Part shown: positions 11,101 to 20,016 of the stretch, one piece after another | How the letters are laid out: the number at the start of each line of letters is the position of its first letter | Position numbering within the stretch: the first letter of the stretch is position 1 | Origin: Sphacelaria rigidula | Lineage: Eukaryota > Phaeophyceae > Sphacelariales | NCBI GenBank assembly: GCA_964200075.2 | Contig: CAXNAA020000397.1 | Span: 1-21,679 of the forward strand | Length of the DNA: 21,679 nucleotides | Reading direction: 5' to 3' | Notes under the pieces: model-generated | Seen by the model: only the letters and a program-made list of their open reading frames with translations | Told to the model about the DNA's origin: nothing | Database searches by the model: none | Translations under genes and position numbers: made by a program

Positions 11101-14100
11101 AATCCAGCGGAAAGTGGGAGGGTCGGCCGAAAAAAAAATGAGATCCAGTATGAAGAGGGGGAAGTGGTCGAATCCATGCACGTGGCGCGTGAAGTTGAAA
11201 TGCGACGACAAGGATAACGGTCCGCCCGCTTGACTTGTTGACTAGCTCGATGGGCATTACCGCGAATTCTTCTTACCGAGAGAGAGAGAGATGCTCCGGG
11301 TAGATCGTGGCCAATCCACGCGACGACACGAGATACACGTGACTTGACTCGAAACAGCGGTGAAAGCATGTCATGTTCCACATGTCCAGTAGGAAAAGAT
11401 ACTGGAAGATAATAATCGGGGGATGTATATGCGTGAGTGTCCGCCACGCTCCGACTACAGGTACATGGTGCAGACGCATATCCTTCCTCACCTGCGACAG
11501 AAAAGTCCGTTCGCGAAACGACACGGCGTGTAGTCTTTCTTAATGCCCAAAAACTCGGCGGCGATCGTGCATCCGCAGCCCATGCACCTGTAACGCACGT
11601 CGTGCCATCGTTCAAGTGTCATATGCCGCCTCGCCGTTCGGTGTAAACGGAGCGTTCACGCCTCCGAGCGTTCGAAAAAAAAACGCCCCAAGATAAAGAA
11701 CAGCACGCATGTATACGAAAACAGCATGTACGTATATTCCCCAAGAAATAGCACGATTATGCTACATCCTATAAGAGGAGAAGGGTGGAAGCCGTGAGGC
11801 GGTGGGTGCATGCACTAGGTTTTGACCGTTTATAACAAGATATTTGAAACCGTGCGCACCAAGCATATAGTTAACCAACAGAAACCACCACAGTGCCCAC
11901 GCACACATGACGAGGAAAACCGAGGCACGCACGCCGGCGATAAAATAAGAACACCTCCGCATATTCGATCCGATGGAAACCAGATTTCTCAAAACGCTTG
12001 CAAACCAAACTGGCAACTAATCATTCTTCTCGGCGTTGATTCAAAAGATACGACTACCCTACACGTCCCCACAAAGACGCAGAACTGCACCTCCGATTCT
12101 GTATCCTAAGGCGAGCCTCGTCGTCCACCCAAGACCCCAGCTTCCCACCCGGGTCATCCCACGTCCTCATGCACAGGATCAGGTCCGCTCTTCGCCTTTT
12201 CCTCCCGGATTTGTCGCAAGTGGACAGCGCCTCGTTCAGCGCCCGCGCAAGCCGCGCTCGCAGACTCGCTTCGCCCGTCGTCTGCTCGCCCCGAGAGGCG
12301 TATAGTTCGTTACCAAACACGTTCCGGGGAGGGTTGGTGGTAGGGTTTGGGATAGGGCTGTGGTTACTGTTCAAGGACAAGGGCAGGGAACGATGTACGG
12401 AAGGATGGATGGGAGTAAGGTGAGGTATTCCGAAGTAGAACAGTGAATTAGATTTGAATCCTTTTGAGAGACCATTCTCGTTCCGCTCAGCACCATCCCA
12501 AGGAGCGACAGTGGTGGCTTCATCTTTGTATCGATCTTCATGGGTCTTGTGACAAAGAAGTATGCGGCTGGTCTTCACTCCATGTGCAACAAGCCCTACC
12601 AGTACGTACTCTACAGAACAGTGCAGACTGCAGCGTTTGTGAATACACTACTCGTTAGTAAAGTTACAAAGGTACGGGAACCCGAAGTGCTTCCGTCTAT
12701 ACACTAGAGTGCAGACTGCAGCGTTTGTGAAAACACGACTCGTCAGTAAAAATTACAGAGGTACCAGAAACCTGAAGTGCTTCGGTCTGTGGGCAAGTCC
12801 TGGGCGCATAAGAAATGACGAACAGTCACCAACAAAATAGACCTAAACTTTTTCATTGGCCGGCATTCCGGCTTGCGCTATTTGTTCATGAGGTGCCTTT
12901 GCAGGAGAACGTAAAAATCACCGCTTGGCTACTCGTATGTTGCAAAAGTCGGGAGGATATATCGGTCAGGTGCCAACCTCGGCAGGAATATTCACCAATA
13001 TTCTCGTTGTACAAAATAAAGCGTGTACAGTACGCAGTCTCGGGTAGTAATTCACGAGGGGAAAAGGCATCAATAATTATGATGGAAGCAGCTCGCGAAC
13101 GCAAATGGCTTGAGAAGGGAAATCACGAAGCGCGCGAGCACACGCGCACCTCGAGCAGACCCAAAAAATGGAGAAGGTTTGATAGATATCCCCCAATCTT
13201 TGCCGACAGCTTCCGTATCGGAGAGTTGGCCTTAAACCGGGGGGTCAACTTGTCGCGATGTACTCGCAAGACGCTCTCCTGCGTAAAAAAAAGCCGAGGG
13301 GCGAGGAAGCGAGAGCCAAGTGTGGGGCGGTGGCGCTCGGATAAGGAATGGATCAACATGTCGCACAGGAGACAGCTGCAAACAAAACAGCAATGATCAT
13401 GCCGTATCGAAGTGCCGATGACATCACCTCGTTTCACGTGACAATGACTTCACTTTCGCAATTTGACAGGCAGACGGAGGGGCTCAACCGCAGCCAAAAA
13501 CCGTGAGGGGCCGCCGCACGTTTTCCCTCGTAAGCTATGTTCGCCTTCTCATGCAAAGAACACGTGAAAGAATGCCATCATCCTAAAGACGTTGGATGAA
13601 AAACTATCAGGTTCACGAGTCAACCTGGTAGTAAGCATTTTCTATTTTCTCACCACTTCGACGCGCACGCGCTGCAACCATACCTCCAGTGTCCCCAGCT
13701 CAAACGGATCCGGAAATGCGGGAGGCTTCGCCATCTCCGTCTCCCGCACGCTGCTACTGTTCGCCACTCCTGTCATGTCTTGCTCCCCCTCTCCACCCCC
13801 TCGCGCCTCTCGCGACGTCGGGGTCACTACGCGGCGTCCCTCATCCTCCAGTTCCCACATCAGCCGCGGGTGCAAGGCACAGAGGCTATTTAGCCTCTTG
13901 CTCAGCACCCGCGTGCGCTGGGTCAGTCCTCTCGAGGCCGCCGCGACCTCCTGCAGTTGATTCGCATGCGGGTCTTCCCCGAGTGCCAAGGGCCAACCAT
14001 CTTCTGTAGCAGAACTAACACTGACTGTCCGCTCGCCGCCGACCCCCCCGCGCCTATCGGGCTGTGTGTTGTGCAATTGTGTCGCAAGAGGAGGACATAC

Positions 14101-17100
14101 CTCGCGGTAGGTGACTCGTAGCACGTACTGCAGACGGGAAATGGGGGGGCGTAGAAGTTTCACGGTCTGGTAAAATAAGGTGCTGGAATCGTAGGACGCG
14201 GATGTGTACAGGAGTGTCGGGAAGAAAACACAGTACACGACGGAGAGATGGGGATGCGTTCGTAGTGTGTTGAATTCGAGGTCAGGCAGGAGTGGACGGA
14301 TGTGGTGACGAACAGCGCGATCGACTCACTACTCGTGCAGCAATCTCGTCTCGCTGGGGGTGCAGTTTGAGATGGGCGGTTATGGTTGTTTACTGTACAC
14401 AGTATGTGCCCCCTTCTCGAGAGGATGGTAAGAGAAAAAGTACACCGACCATCGTGCGGGGAGAAGATCGTCACACCAGCCCAGACAAAACTCACCAAGG
14501 ACACAATGCGACGCTACTAGGCAGAGCAACATGCCAACGACCGTGGATATCGAAATCCCAACAGAACGAACAAGGCGAATTGAGTCTTGACCCTTTTGGA
14601 ACACATCGTCATTTTTTCTTCTTGCGAATCGACATCATTTTCAGTCATTTCAAGTCAAAATGATGCCGATTTACAGATACAAAAATCGTCAGCGGGTTCC
14701 AAAAGGGTTAATTTAGCACGCACGACGTCAACAGCCAAAGACGCAAAGAAAGAACGTACGTTTCCGAGCGCCTATTCTTTCTCCCTCACTTTCACTACAC
14801 AATGCACTTCCTCATACCGCACCTCGATGTGGGCCGCATCTGCATCCTCCGCATCGGCAACCTCAACAGCTGCCACCTCAATGGAAAATGGCGGCGCTTC
14901 AACGCCCTCCTTTTCATCATCCTCTCTCCCGCTCCCATCCACATCGCTGCCGCCTGATCGCGCGAACTCGAGCATCTCTGGCGACATGAAGGATTCCATC
15001 GGAGTATCCACCGCGACCACGGGTGCGCGAGGAGCCGAGAGCCACGCCACCGGCCAAGGCCATCCCAAAGTTTCCTTATTCAGATGCGAAACCGCCACTT
15101 GGTGGCATTTGTATCCCGAGGAAACAGGTGGGGACGAGAGCGAACGGGAGAAACGGTAGGGCTTGTAAGTATACGAAATCACACCGGAATGCACACGGTC
15201 GACCGCAGTGTGAAAAATTCAGTGTTGGACTGGGTCAGCTGGGCTGCAAACGTCTCTTTTCAGGCTTCGCGCACCACAGAAAAAAAAAAAGGCAATGACA
15301 CGCGGCAGTCGTCTGCGGAAAATAATGGAGTACGAGCTGGGCCAGCTGACAGTGATTTTTGAATGAATCCTGGCGATGGGATTGGTAATTCGAAGACTTG
15401 GACGCTGAAATTTTGACACGATATTTGTATCATCAACCCGCGCAATCATATTGGGGGTGCAGAGGGGAAAAAAAAAGAAGCTAGAGCGAGTTGAAGTTTC
15501 AGCAAAAATAGGGAAAAAACTTTAACTCCGTGAAAAAATAATAAATACGGCTGCACCCCAAACAATGTTGCGGGAACTCGCGTCCAGGACATGCTGCTAA
15601 AGTTTCGGCCAAAAATACCTCAAAGTGGGCGCTGCATAGCACTTTTCGTGTGACACGGCCGCGACCGTTTAATCCAAGTGATACAGGAGACTCCAGTTAA
15701 GGAGGACATGAGAAGGAACACCGATGGATTCTCTCTTTTTTTTTCGTCCGTCGCCAAGGTCATAATATATTATGCAGTACATTTTTTTCATATTTTTTTC
15801 TTTATTCAGCGGCGGTGCCGTGTGTTACCAGGTTGGTCTGCAGTTCACAGCGATATGCTCAAGTCGCACTGATTTGGAAAACTTCAGAAGTTGTGGTGTG
15901 GAAAGCGAATGCGAGATTGACTGCAGGCCCAGGTCGTACACCGTGAAGAGGTATATAATCGCTGTTATTTCCGTTGACAAGGAAGTGCGACTACGTCACC
16001 CACCGCGTGACAAACGCAGTGTAGTCGTGGGTAAAAAGTGTTTCGGTGCCAGACTTCAGACATCGGATGGAAAATAAAACGTATTGCTGTGCGCCGATTT
16101 AGTTTGTAGGTCGTGGCGACAACAAACAGAGGCCAACAGCACAGCGTAGACGGTAGAGCACACCGACGACACGAGGACCACCCAGATGCAATGCGACCAC
16201 CCAACGGCACACTTGAGCTAGAGCGATATCCTAAACAGCTCCAAAATAATCGCCAGCACCCGCACTCACCTGCAGCACCCATCTGATCGCCAGCTCCCTT
16301 GCCAATCCCACCGCTGCCTACCCCCACAACACCCCCTGTACTCGAGCCACTGCCGTGATCCTTGCGCGACTCTTCATCTAAGGACCGGAGTCGGATCTCT
16401 TCGGCCTTTTCAGCGACCAGCTGTTCCAAAGACGCCACCGTTTGTTCCGCCACGGCATTCTCTCTGCTTCCTATTCTACTTTCCGTGGCGAGCTGTGCTT
16501 TTCGCTCCACCGCGGTTTCAGCTTCGACCTCTTCCTGAAGGCCGGGCCTCGCGGCCAGCATATTCTCCACGGTGACAGTCGTCGATTCCTCCAGTAACTA
16601 TTATACGAGAGCGATGGGGTGGGTGGGTTAGGGGGTTCAAGACTTGTGGCAGAGGTCGGTGCTGCGGTATCAGTGAGGGTCCATAATGGTTACCTGTTGA
16701 TCAGAACGCGCAGCTCCTGGCTCCATCGTCGCCGACAAAGCGTGCAAACCAAGCACCCGCAGTTATGCAGAAGACGTACCAAGGACACTGGGGAGAGGGG
16801 AGCGAATAATGCAATGGCCACAGAAAGCTGATCTCGTCAGCCGTGCTCGAGCAAATCGTGTTGCTAACGACGCACGCCATGAACCCGTATGTTTTGTGCT
16901 TTGGCGCCAGTACAGAATGCACGTCAAGATGAAATAATTCAATATTTTGATCGACGACAGCGAGGCGCGAAATCCGACAAAAATTCTACAAATGACTGTT
17001 CGTGACACTTGCTCACCTCTCGGTAGCTCGTGTCCGCAACAGCAAGCTGTTCCAGCAGTTCGTCCCTCCGAGTCGCTATAGCAAAGGCTTGCTCCTGAAA

Positions 17101-19989
17101 CACAACGCGCCCCGGGTTCGCAAAAAATGTCAGCACGGCGCGTCGTATGGTATACCTTGTTCAACATGCAGGCGATTGAAGTGGAAAAGAACAAGCGTCG
17201 ACGGAGCTTGAATCAATGCAACAACTCATCGAGGTCGGAATTTTCGAAAAGAAACACTGATACGGTTTAATTCCTTCACTACTGATTTATACAAACCCGC
17301 GGAAGAACCACGCGTAAACTCAACCTGGAAGGTAGCTGTGCATTTCCCTTCGGCCGGGAAAATACAAAATAACAATTACGAACGCGAATCTCGTCACAAA
17401 CAGGTCTACAGCAGTTTCCGCCTTTGTGGAAGTGTGCTCTGGTGGCGGAAATCTTCCATCAACGTCGAAGCCCTGTTTCGGCACACAGAACCCATCACTC
17501 TCCGCTCGACGCTGCGACATCTGCAAGATGTAAAAAATACTCCGTTCCCCTGGCCAAAACGATGATGCCCCTCATACTGTACACGACACTTCGTACAAAC
17601 GCACCTCGGCCAATCGCAGAACCTGTTGCCGGGTCCTCTCCGCGCGCAGTAGCAGCTCCCCACTCGGCTCCGGTAACCTCCATCGCTCAGCTTTGAATGC
17701 CGTAACATCAGCTGTTCCGCAATCTTCGTCTCCATCGTTGTCATTCAAGATCGATGGCAGTCGAGCGAAGCCGCTCGCTAAGCCCACCTCGCCGCCGTTC
17801 GTGACGGCACTGCCGCCACCCGCGTCAGGTCGTACAGCACGGCCGCCATCTGCGCACACAGGATCATCGTTTTGTAGGATAGCACGACTCTTCCGGGGTA
17901 TCCTGCCCACACTTGTGCTGGACCCCTCGTGAAATTTACCGTTTGGACCCGACCGGTTAGCACCGTCAGTCTCTGCGGGTCTCCTCCGCTTTCGTATTTT
18001 CCCCAGCACTCGGCGGGTAACGGTTGCTCTGATCCCACTACAAACGCCCGTATCCTCCTCTCCAACAGAAGCATCGGCTGCTGCAGGTTCGTTCCCAACT
18101 CCCACCCTTGGGTGCAACACGGTTGCCCTTCTTGCAGATGCACTGTCTCTGTGAATCGAGGGAGCGCTAGCGGGAATCATGGAGTGTGAAGCAGTTCCAG
18201 CCGCCGCAGCAGCCGCCCCTCGCCCGCAGGCGATCACGGCTGGCTTGAACGACGCTTCCGATGAATGATTAGATCCGCCAGTTTCAGGTCGCCCCTGGTG
18301 ATCAACATCTTGATAATCGACTCCTCCACTGTTGCCAGTCCCGAAGACGAGAGTTGGAGCCGGCATATCCGTCATTTCTGTGACCCTCCACCCGCGAGAC
18401 GGCGGCAGAGTACCATCGCCCTGGCCATAGTACGCGATTCTTTTTTCTGCTCCCGGTTGCAAAATTGGGACCATAATGCACCAGCATGGTACACAGGGCG
18501 CTGCCGTTACCGTCGTTGCCGGCACGGCTGCCACTGCGTCGGCGATACTTGGCTTCTCTGGCGGCGCCTCTGACGCGTCGATCGCAACGCACTCGGCCCC
18601 CTGATTCGTTTCCCCGAGAACGGTAGACTCGCCAACATCAGCAGTGGCAGGAGCACCTACGGTAGCAGTAGCAGCAGCAGAAGACGTCTTGGCATCGACC
18701 ATTCGTACATCGTCGTCTTCATCGGTCCAGCAGACCTGACGGTAGATTTGGCAGCCATTCGGTCCCGTCAAGACGAGACTGTTGGACTTCTCCCCGGTAT
18801 CGTCGTCACTGTTGCTCGAATGGTCGGCAGATGCGACGTACTCGCCGTCGGATGCAGCGAGGCCCGCCCCCCGTACGTAGCATCGCAGACGGTTACGGGG
18901 GAACCTCGGCCACGTGTAGATGGTATTGGCAGCAACATTTTCATTATCAAACCAGCTGTGGTCAAGAGACAGTCGGAGAGATAGACCCCTCTCGTCCAGC
19001 CGACTCCGGAATTCCATCAAACACCTGCATATGCCATCCAGCACCGCCTTGCTCTGAAGTCCGGGTCGCAACCACAGAGGAAGGGCATCAGGGCGTACTG
19101 GCGGAGTATCTGATGTGGATGACGATGGTTCGTCCAAAAAATCATTTTCAACCTCATCGGTTGTATTGAGGTGTGCCGTTGCCCTGACGCTGACTCTGCC
19201 CCTACCGCAGACGCCACCCGTGGCGTCGGGATGCGCACTATCGACAGGGTGCTCGCTCGACGAAATAGCGGAGTCCCCGCCATGGTGCATGCCAGGTTCC
19301 CCCTCTTGCTCCTGGACAGTAGTGTTGTAGCTGCCAACGTTAACACTCAGTCCGTCATTAGTACGGGAATCAAGACTAGCAGCAGCGGCCGCGACCGCCG
19401 CTGATGTGGACGTCCCTCCAGCTCTGTCCCTGACCTCCGTGGCAACTGCAGCAGCCTTTTGTAATTCCATCACCACCGAAGAGGCGTTGTCCAGTCCAAG
19501 TATACCTCTCGCCCACGCGCGGCATCGTCCGTGGCCCGTGTGTACGCGCGACAAGTTGCTCACAGAATCACTCAACTGTCTTGAGTCCAAAACGCCACTT
19601 GAGCTACCACGAATCCCGCCCTCGCAAGAATTCTGGATTTTTGCATTCCCCTGGGCAAAAACGCCAAAGTCGTTGCCTTCCCGTGATTCGATGCCCTGGG
19701 CGACCTTACTCTCTGAGATGCTACTATTATCAGCAGCAATAGTACCAGGGGCACCTATAACCGCAACAGGCGGCCCATCGCTACCGGCCAGTCGAAGCAC
19801 GTCCCAGAAGTCGGGTGCAACGCCGCCGGCGCCGAAAAAAAGGCACTTCTCGAGCGCAACACAGAGGTGGGCCAAGGCCGGCCCAAGGTCGGTTTCTACG
19901 GCGCCCGTGTGCAGTACGGTCCCCGGTGCAGCGGACAGCAGGGCAGGTGCCTCCGTAGCCCGTTGGAGCTCGTCGAGCAGGATACCCAT
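8130..19989 (-). CDS. RUN-domain and Rubicon-homology-domain protein (Rubicon/PLEKHM1-like), 15 exons, 1526 aa
   Basis: Spliced - strand model, 5' to 3': 19989-17605, 17094-17017, 16597-16270, 15097-14790, 14166-14101, 13950-13654, 13278-13150, 12281-12091, 11587-11492, 11045-10877, 9779-9658, 9494-9407, 8906-8796, 8395-8249, 8195-8130. Every junction has GT-AG and matching phase. N-terminal RUN-like blocks: LCVALEKCLFFG and DFWDVL (43-65), GRCRAW (154-159). Then a long low-complexity region, a coiled coil (about 770-900), and at about 1258-1507 a complete Rubicon-homology domain: QNRRCMGCGC, CRRLCHEE, VIPHRAIHHWDF, GLYSVEDLMGVKKG, NECEACK, CSICQ, IYPF, RCGNCDSLFHFRC, CPEPC. Known members (Rubicon, PLEKHM1, Pacer) bind Rab7 through this domain and control autophagosome or endosome maturation; the same role here is inference. 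Exons 1 to 2, 7 to 8 and the 3' end are the least certain parts. The true N-terminus may lie at 21126. Confidence 0.85.
8249..8395 (-). CDS. RUN/Rubicon-homology gene, exon 14 (third zinc cluster)
   Basis: Acceptor ATTCTGCAG before 8395, donor GAG|GTGAGC after 8249. Encodes TRCGNCDSLFHFRC (C1463, C1466, H1471, C1474), a 28-residue spacer longer than usual, then FVCPE. Family members end C-P-x-C, so a final Cys is expected from the next exon. Confidence 0.88.
8796..8906 (-). CDS. RUN/Rubicon-homology gene, exon 13 (second zinc cluster)
   Basis: Acceptor CAACACAG before 8906, donor TTTCAG|GTACCA, phase 0. Encodes HVANECEACKAASARSCSIC and RDRIYPFQ, giving H1427, C1432, C1435, C1443 and C1446 in the family arrangement H-x4-C-x2-C-x7-C-x2-C followed by YPF. 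Confidence 0.9.
9137..9368 (+). repeat. 26-bp minisatellite, about 9 copies, inside an intron
   Basis: Successive units follow TATCCAG-x-x-GTTACACGCATCATGAC with 26-27 bp spacing; units three and four are almost identical and the edges are more diverged. It lies in the intron between exons 12 and 13 of the - strand gene and ends 38 bp from the exon 12 donor. Confidence 0.9.
9407..9494 (-). CDS. RUN/Rubicon-homology gene, exon 12 (LYS..DL..V..G block)
   Basis: Acceptor ATATCCAG before 9494, donor GAC|GTACGT after 9407. Encodes HLAVDPGLYSVEDLMGVKKG and VLVDLLDD, matching the family block H-L ... L-Y-S-x-x-D-L-x-x-V-x-x-G-x-L. Confidence 0.87.
9658..9779 (-). CDS. RUN/Rubicon-homology gene, exon 11 (Arg-rich helix)
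   Basis: Acceptor ACCGAGCAG, phase 0; donor CGCAG|GTGAAT, phase 2. Encodes DLRRVRMRRTQLHLLRRVIM, matching the basic L-x-x-[IVL]-R-x-x-R-x-Q-L helix that follows the WDF block in Rubicon and PLEKHM proteins. Confidence 0.85.
10877..11045 (-). CDS. RUN/Rubicon-homology gene, exon 10 (WDF core)
   Basis: The best-conserved block. It reads LCHEEGRRVIPHRAIHHWDF, then VSKPATAFLD, matching the family signature C-H ... I-P-x-x-x-x-x-x-W-D-F ... V-S-x-x-A. Acceptor ATATCCAG before 11045, donor TAT|GTGAGC after 10877. Confidence 0.9.
11279..11292 (+). repeat. (GA)n microsatellite
   Basis: Short GA dinucleotide run in the intron between exons 9 and 10 of the RUN/Rubicon-homology gene. Confidence 0.7.
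11492..11587 (-). CDS. RUN/Rubicon-homology gene, exon 9 (first zinc cluster)
   Basis: Acceptor GTTACAG before 11587, donor CGCAG|GTGAGG, phase 2 to phase 2. Encodes CMGCGCTIAAEF and DYTPCRFANGLFCR, the C-x2-C ... C ... C start of the Rubicon-homology zinc domain (C1262, C1265, C1283, C1291). Confidence 0.88.
12091..12281 (-). CDS. RUN/Rubicon-homology gene, exon 8 (start of Rubicon-homology region)
   Basis: Encodes SLRARLARALNEALSTC, RRADLILCMRTWDDPGG and ends EARLRIQNR plus AG in phase 2 (donor GTGCAG). The AG joins the G of exon 9 to read QNRRCMGCGC, the Gln-Asn-x-x-Cys entry usual in this domain family. The 3' end is therefore firm. The acceptor (GAGCAG before 12281) is plausible but has a weak pyrimidine tract, and an extra exon in the 868-bp intron upstream is possible. 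Confidence 0.75.
12620..12793 (+). repeat. Tandem duplication, period 88 bp
   Basis: 12620-12707 and 12708-12793 both begin AGTGCAGACTGCAGCGTTTG and stay aligned to GAAGTGCTTC-x-GTCT, roughly 85% identical. The duplication lies in the intron between exons 7 and 8. Confidence 0.88.
13150..13278 (-). CDS. RUN/Rubicon-homology gene, exon 7
   Basis: A poly-T tract and ACGCAG precede 13278; donor GAG|GTGCGC follows 13150; phase 0 at both ends. Encodes 43 residues, including KIGGYLSNLLHFLGLLE, an amphipathic helix. Confidence 0.78.
13654..13950 (-). CDS. RUN/Rubicon-homology gene, exon 6
   Basis: Acceptor CTGCAG before 13950, donor GTG|GTGAGA after 13654, phase 0. Encodes a basic helix (SRGLTQRTRVLSKRLNSL), a Gly/Glu-rich linker and FPDPFELGTLEVWLQRV. 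Reading through the donor meets a stop after three codons, so splicing to exon 7 is needed to reach the zinc domain. Confidence 0.75.
14101..14166 (-). CDS. RUN/Rubicon-homology gene, exon 5 (22 residues)
   Basis: Acceptor TTTTACCAG before 14166, donor GAG|GTATGT after the RVTYRE codons, phase 0 at both ends. It is short but both splice sites are strong and the residues (RPPISRLQYVLRV) look structured. Confidence 0.7.
14587..14711. mobile_element. MITE-like inverted-repeat element in an intron
   Basis: Left arm 14587-14641 (TTGACCCTTTTGGAACAC...) is a long imperfect reverse complement of right arm 14657-14711 (...GGTTCCAAAAGGGTTAA), about 55 bp each with a 15-nt loop. It has no coding capacity. 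It sits in the intron between exons 4 and 5 of the - strand gene. Confidence 0.7.
14790..15097 (-). CDS. RUN/Rubicon-homology gene, exon 4
   Basis: The split Val codon (G + TG) joins exon 3. Encodes LGWPWPVAWLSAPRAP, an acidic Asp/Glu/Gly-rich linker and beta-like HIEVRYEEVHCVVK, ending AAA|GTGAGG in phase 0. I recognise no domain here. Confidence 0.75.
15451..15562. mobile_element. Small element with GGGGTGCAG inverted ends
   Basis: TTGGGGGTGCAG at 15451 and CTGCACCCCAAA at 15551 are reverse complements bar one or two bases and enclose about 90 bp of A-rich DNA that itself carries a GTTGAAGTTT/AAACTTTAAC pair. It lies in the intron between exons 3 and 4. Confidence 0.5.
15869..15950 (+). 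repeat. Dispersed repeat, copy 2
   Basis: Diverged copy of 5-93, same orientation, located in the intron between exons 3 and 4 of the RUN/Rubicon-homology gene. Confidence 0.55.
16270..16597 (-). CDS. RUN/Rubicon-homology gene, exon 3 (coiled coil, Gly-rich tail)
   Basis: Begins just after an in-frame TAG that serves as the acceptor (ATAATAG), phase 0. Encodes 109 residues of Glu/Ala/Arg-rich helix (for example AVAEQTVASLEQLVAEKAEE) followed by a Ser/Gly linker. Donor CAG|GTGAGT in phase 1 is an excellent match and pairs with exon 4. Confidence 0.8.
17017..17094 (-). CDS. RUN/Rubicon-homology gene, exon 2 (26 residues, coiled coil)
   Basis: Acceptor TTGTGTTTCAG before 17094, donor GAG|GTGAGC, both phase 0. 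Joining exon 1 to exon 2 gives an uninterrupted helical heptad pattern (...QQVLRLAE | EQAFAIATRRDELLEQ...). This is why I skip a possible intervening exon at 17430-17520. Confidence 0.75.
17605..19989 (-). CDS. RUN/Rubicon-homology gene, large exon 1 (residues 1-795)
   Basis: One open frame of 795 codons ending GAG|GTGCGT, phase 0. It opens with LLDELQRATEAPALL and HLCVALEKCLFFG...DFWDVL, typical of the first RUN helices. GRCRAWARGILGL (154-166) matches the conserved G-R-x-R-A-W block, and 310-345 (QSKAVLDGICRCLMEF, LSLRLSLD) could be the RUN C-terminal helices. Ala/Ser/Thr/Gly-rich stretches (about 80-150 and 185-300) separate these blocks. Residues 370-550 have a second pattern: YVRGAGL, GEY, GCQIYR, CWCIMVP, AYYG, LPPSRGW, MPAPTLVFG. 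The last 25 residues are helical and run into exon 2. The frame stays open upstream for nine codons to an in-frame stop (TAG), so ATG 19989 may be internal. Confidence 0.85.
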
Positions 19990-20016
19990 CTGCCGCTGCT
20001 CGTTGTCATTTTCTGC

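Noticed and set aside
10725-11615. A 296-codon open frame on the - strand
   Set aside because: It runs across introns and, in the wrong frame, across exons 9 and 10 of the RUN/Rubicon-homology gene. Its composition is not protein-like, while the alternative frame gives the conserved zinc-domain residues.
14790-15097. PX domain in exon 4 (beta-like stretch near HIEVRYEEVHCVV)
   Set aside because: The basic R-R-Y/F phosphoinositide-binding motif and the Pro-rich loop of PX domains are absent after splicing to exon 5.
17430-17526. Possible extra exon between exons 1 and 2 (acceptor before the codons for MSQRRAESDG)
   Set aside because: It has a good acceptor but no good phase-matched donor, and including it breaks the continuous coiled coil formed by joining exon 1 directly to exon 2.
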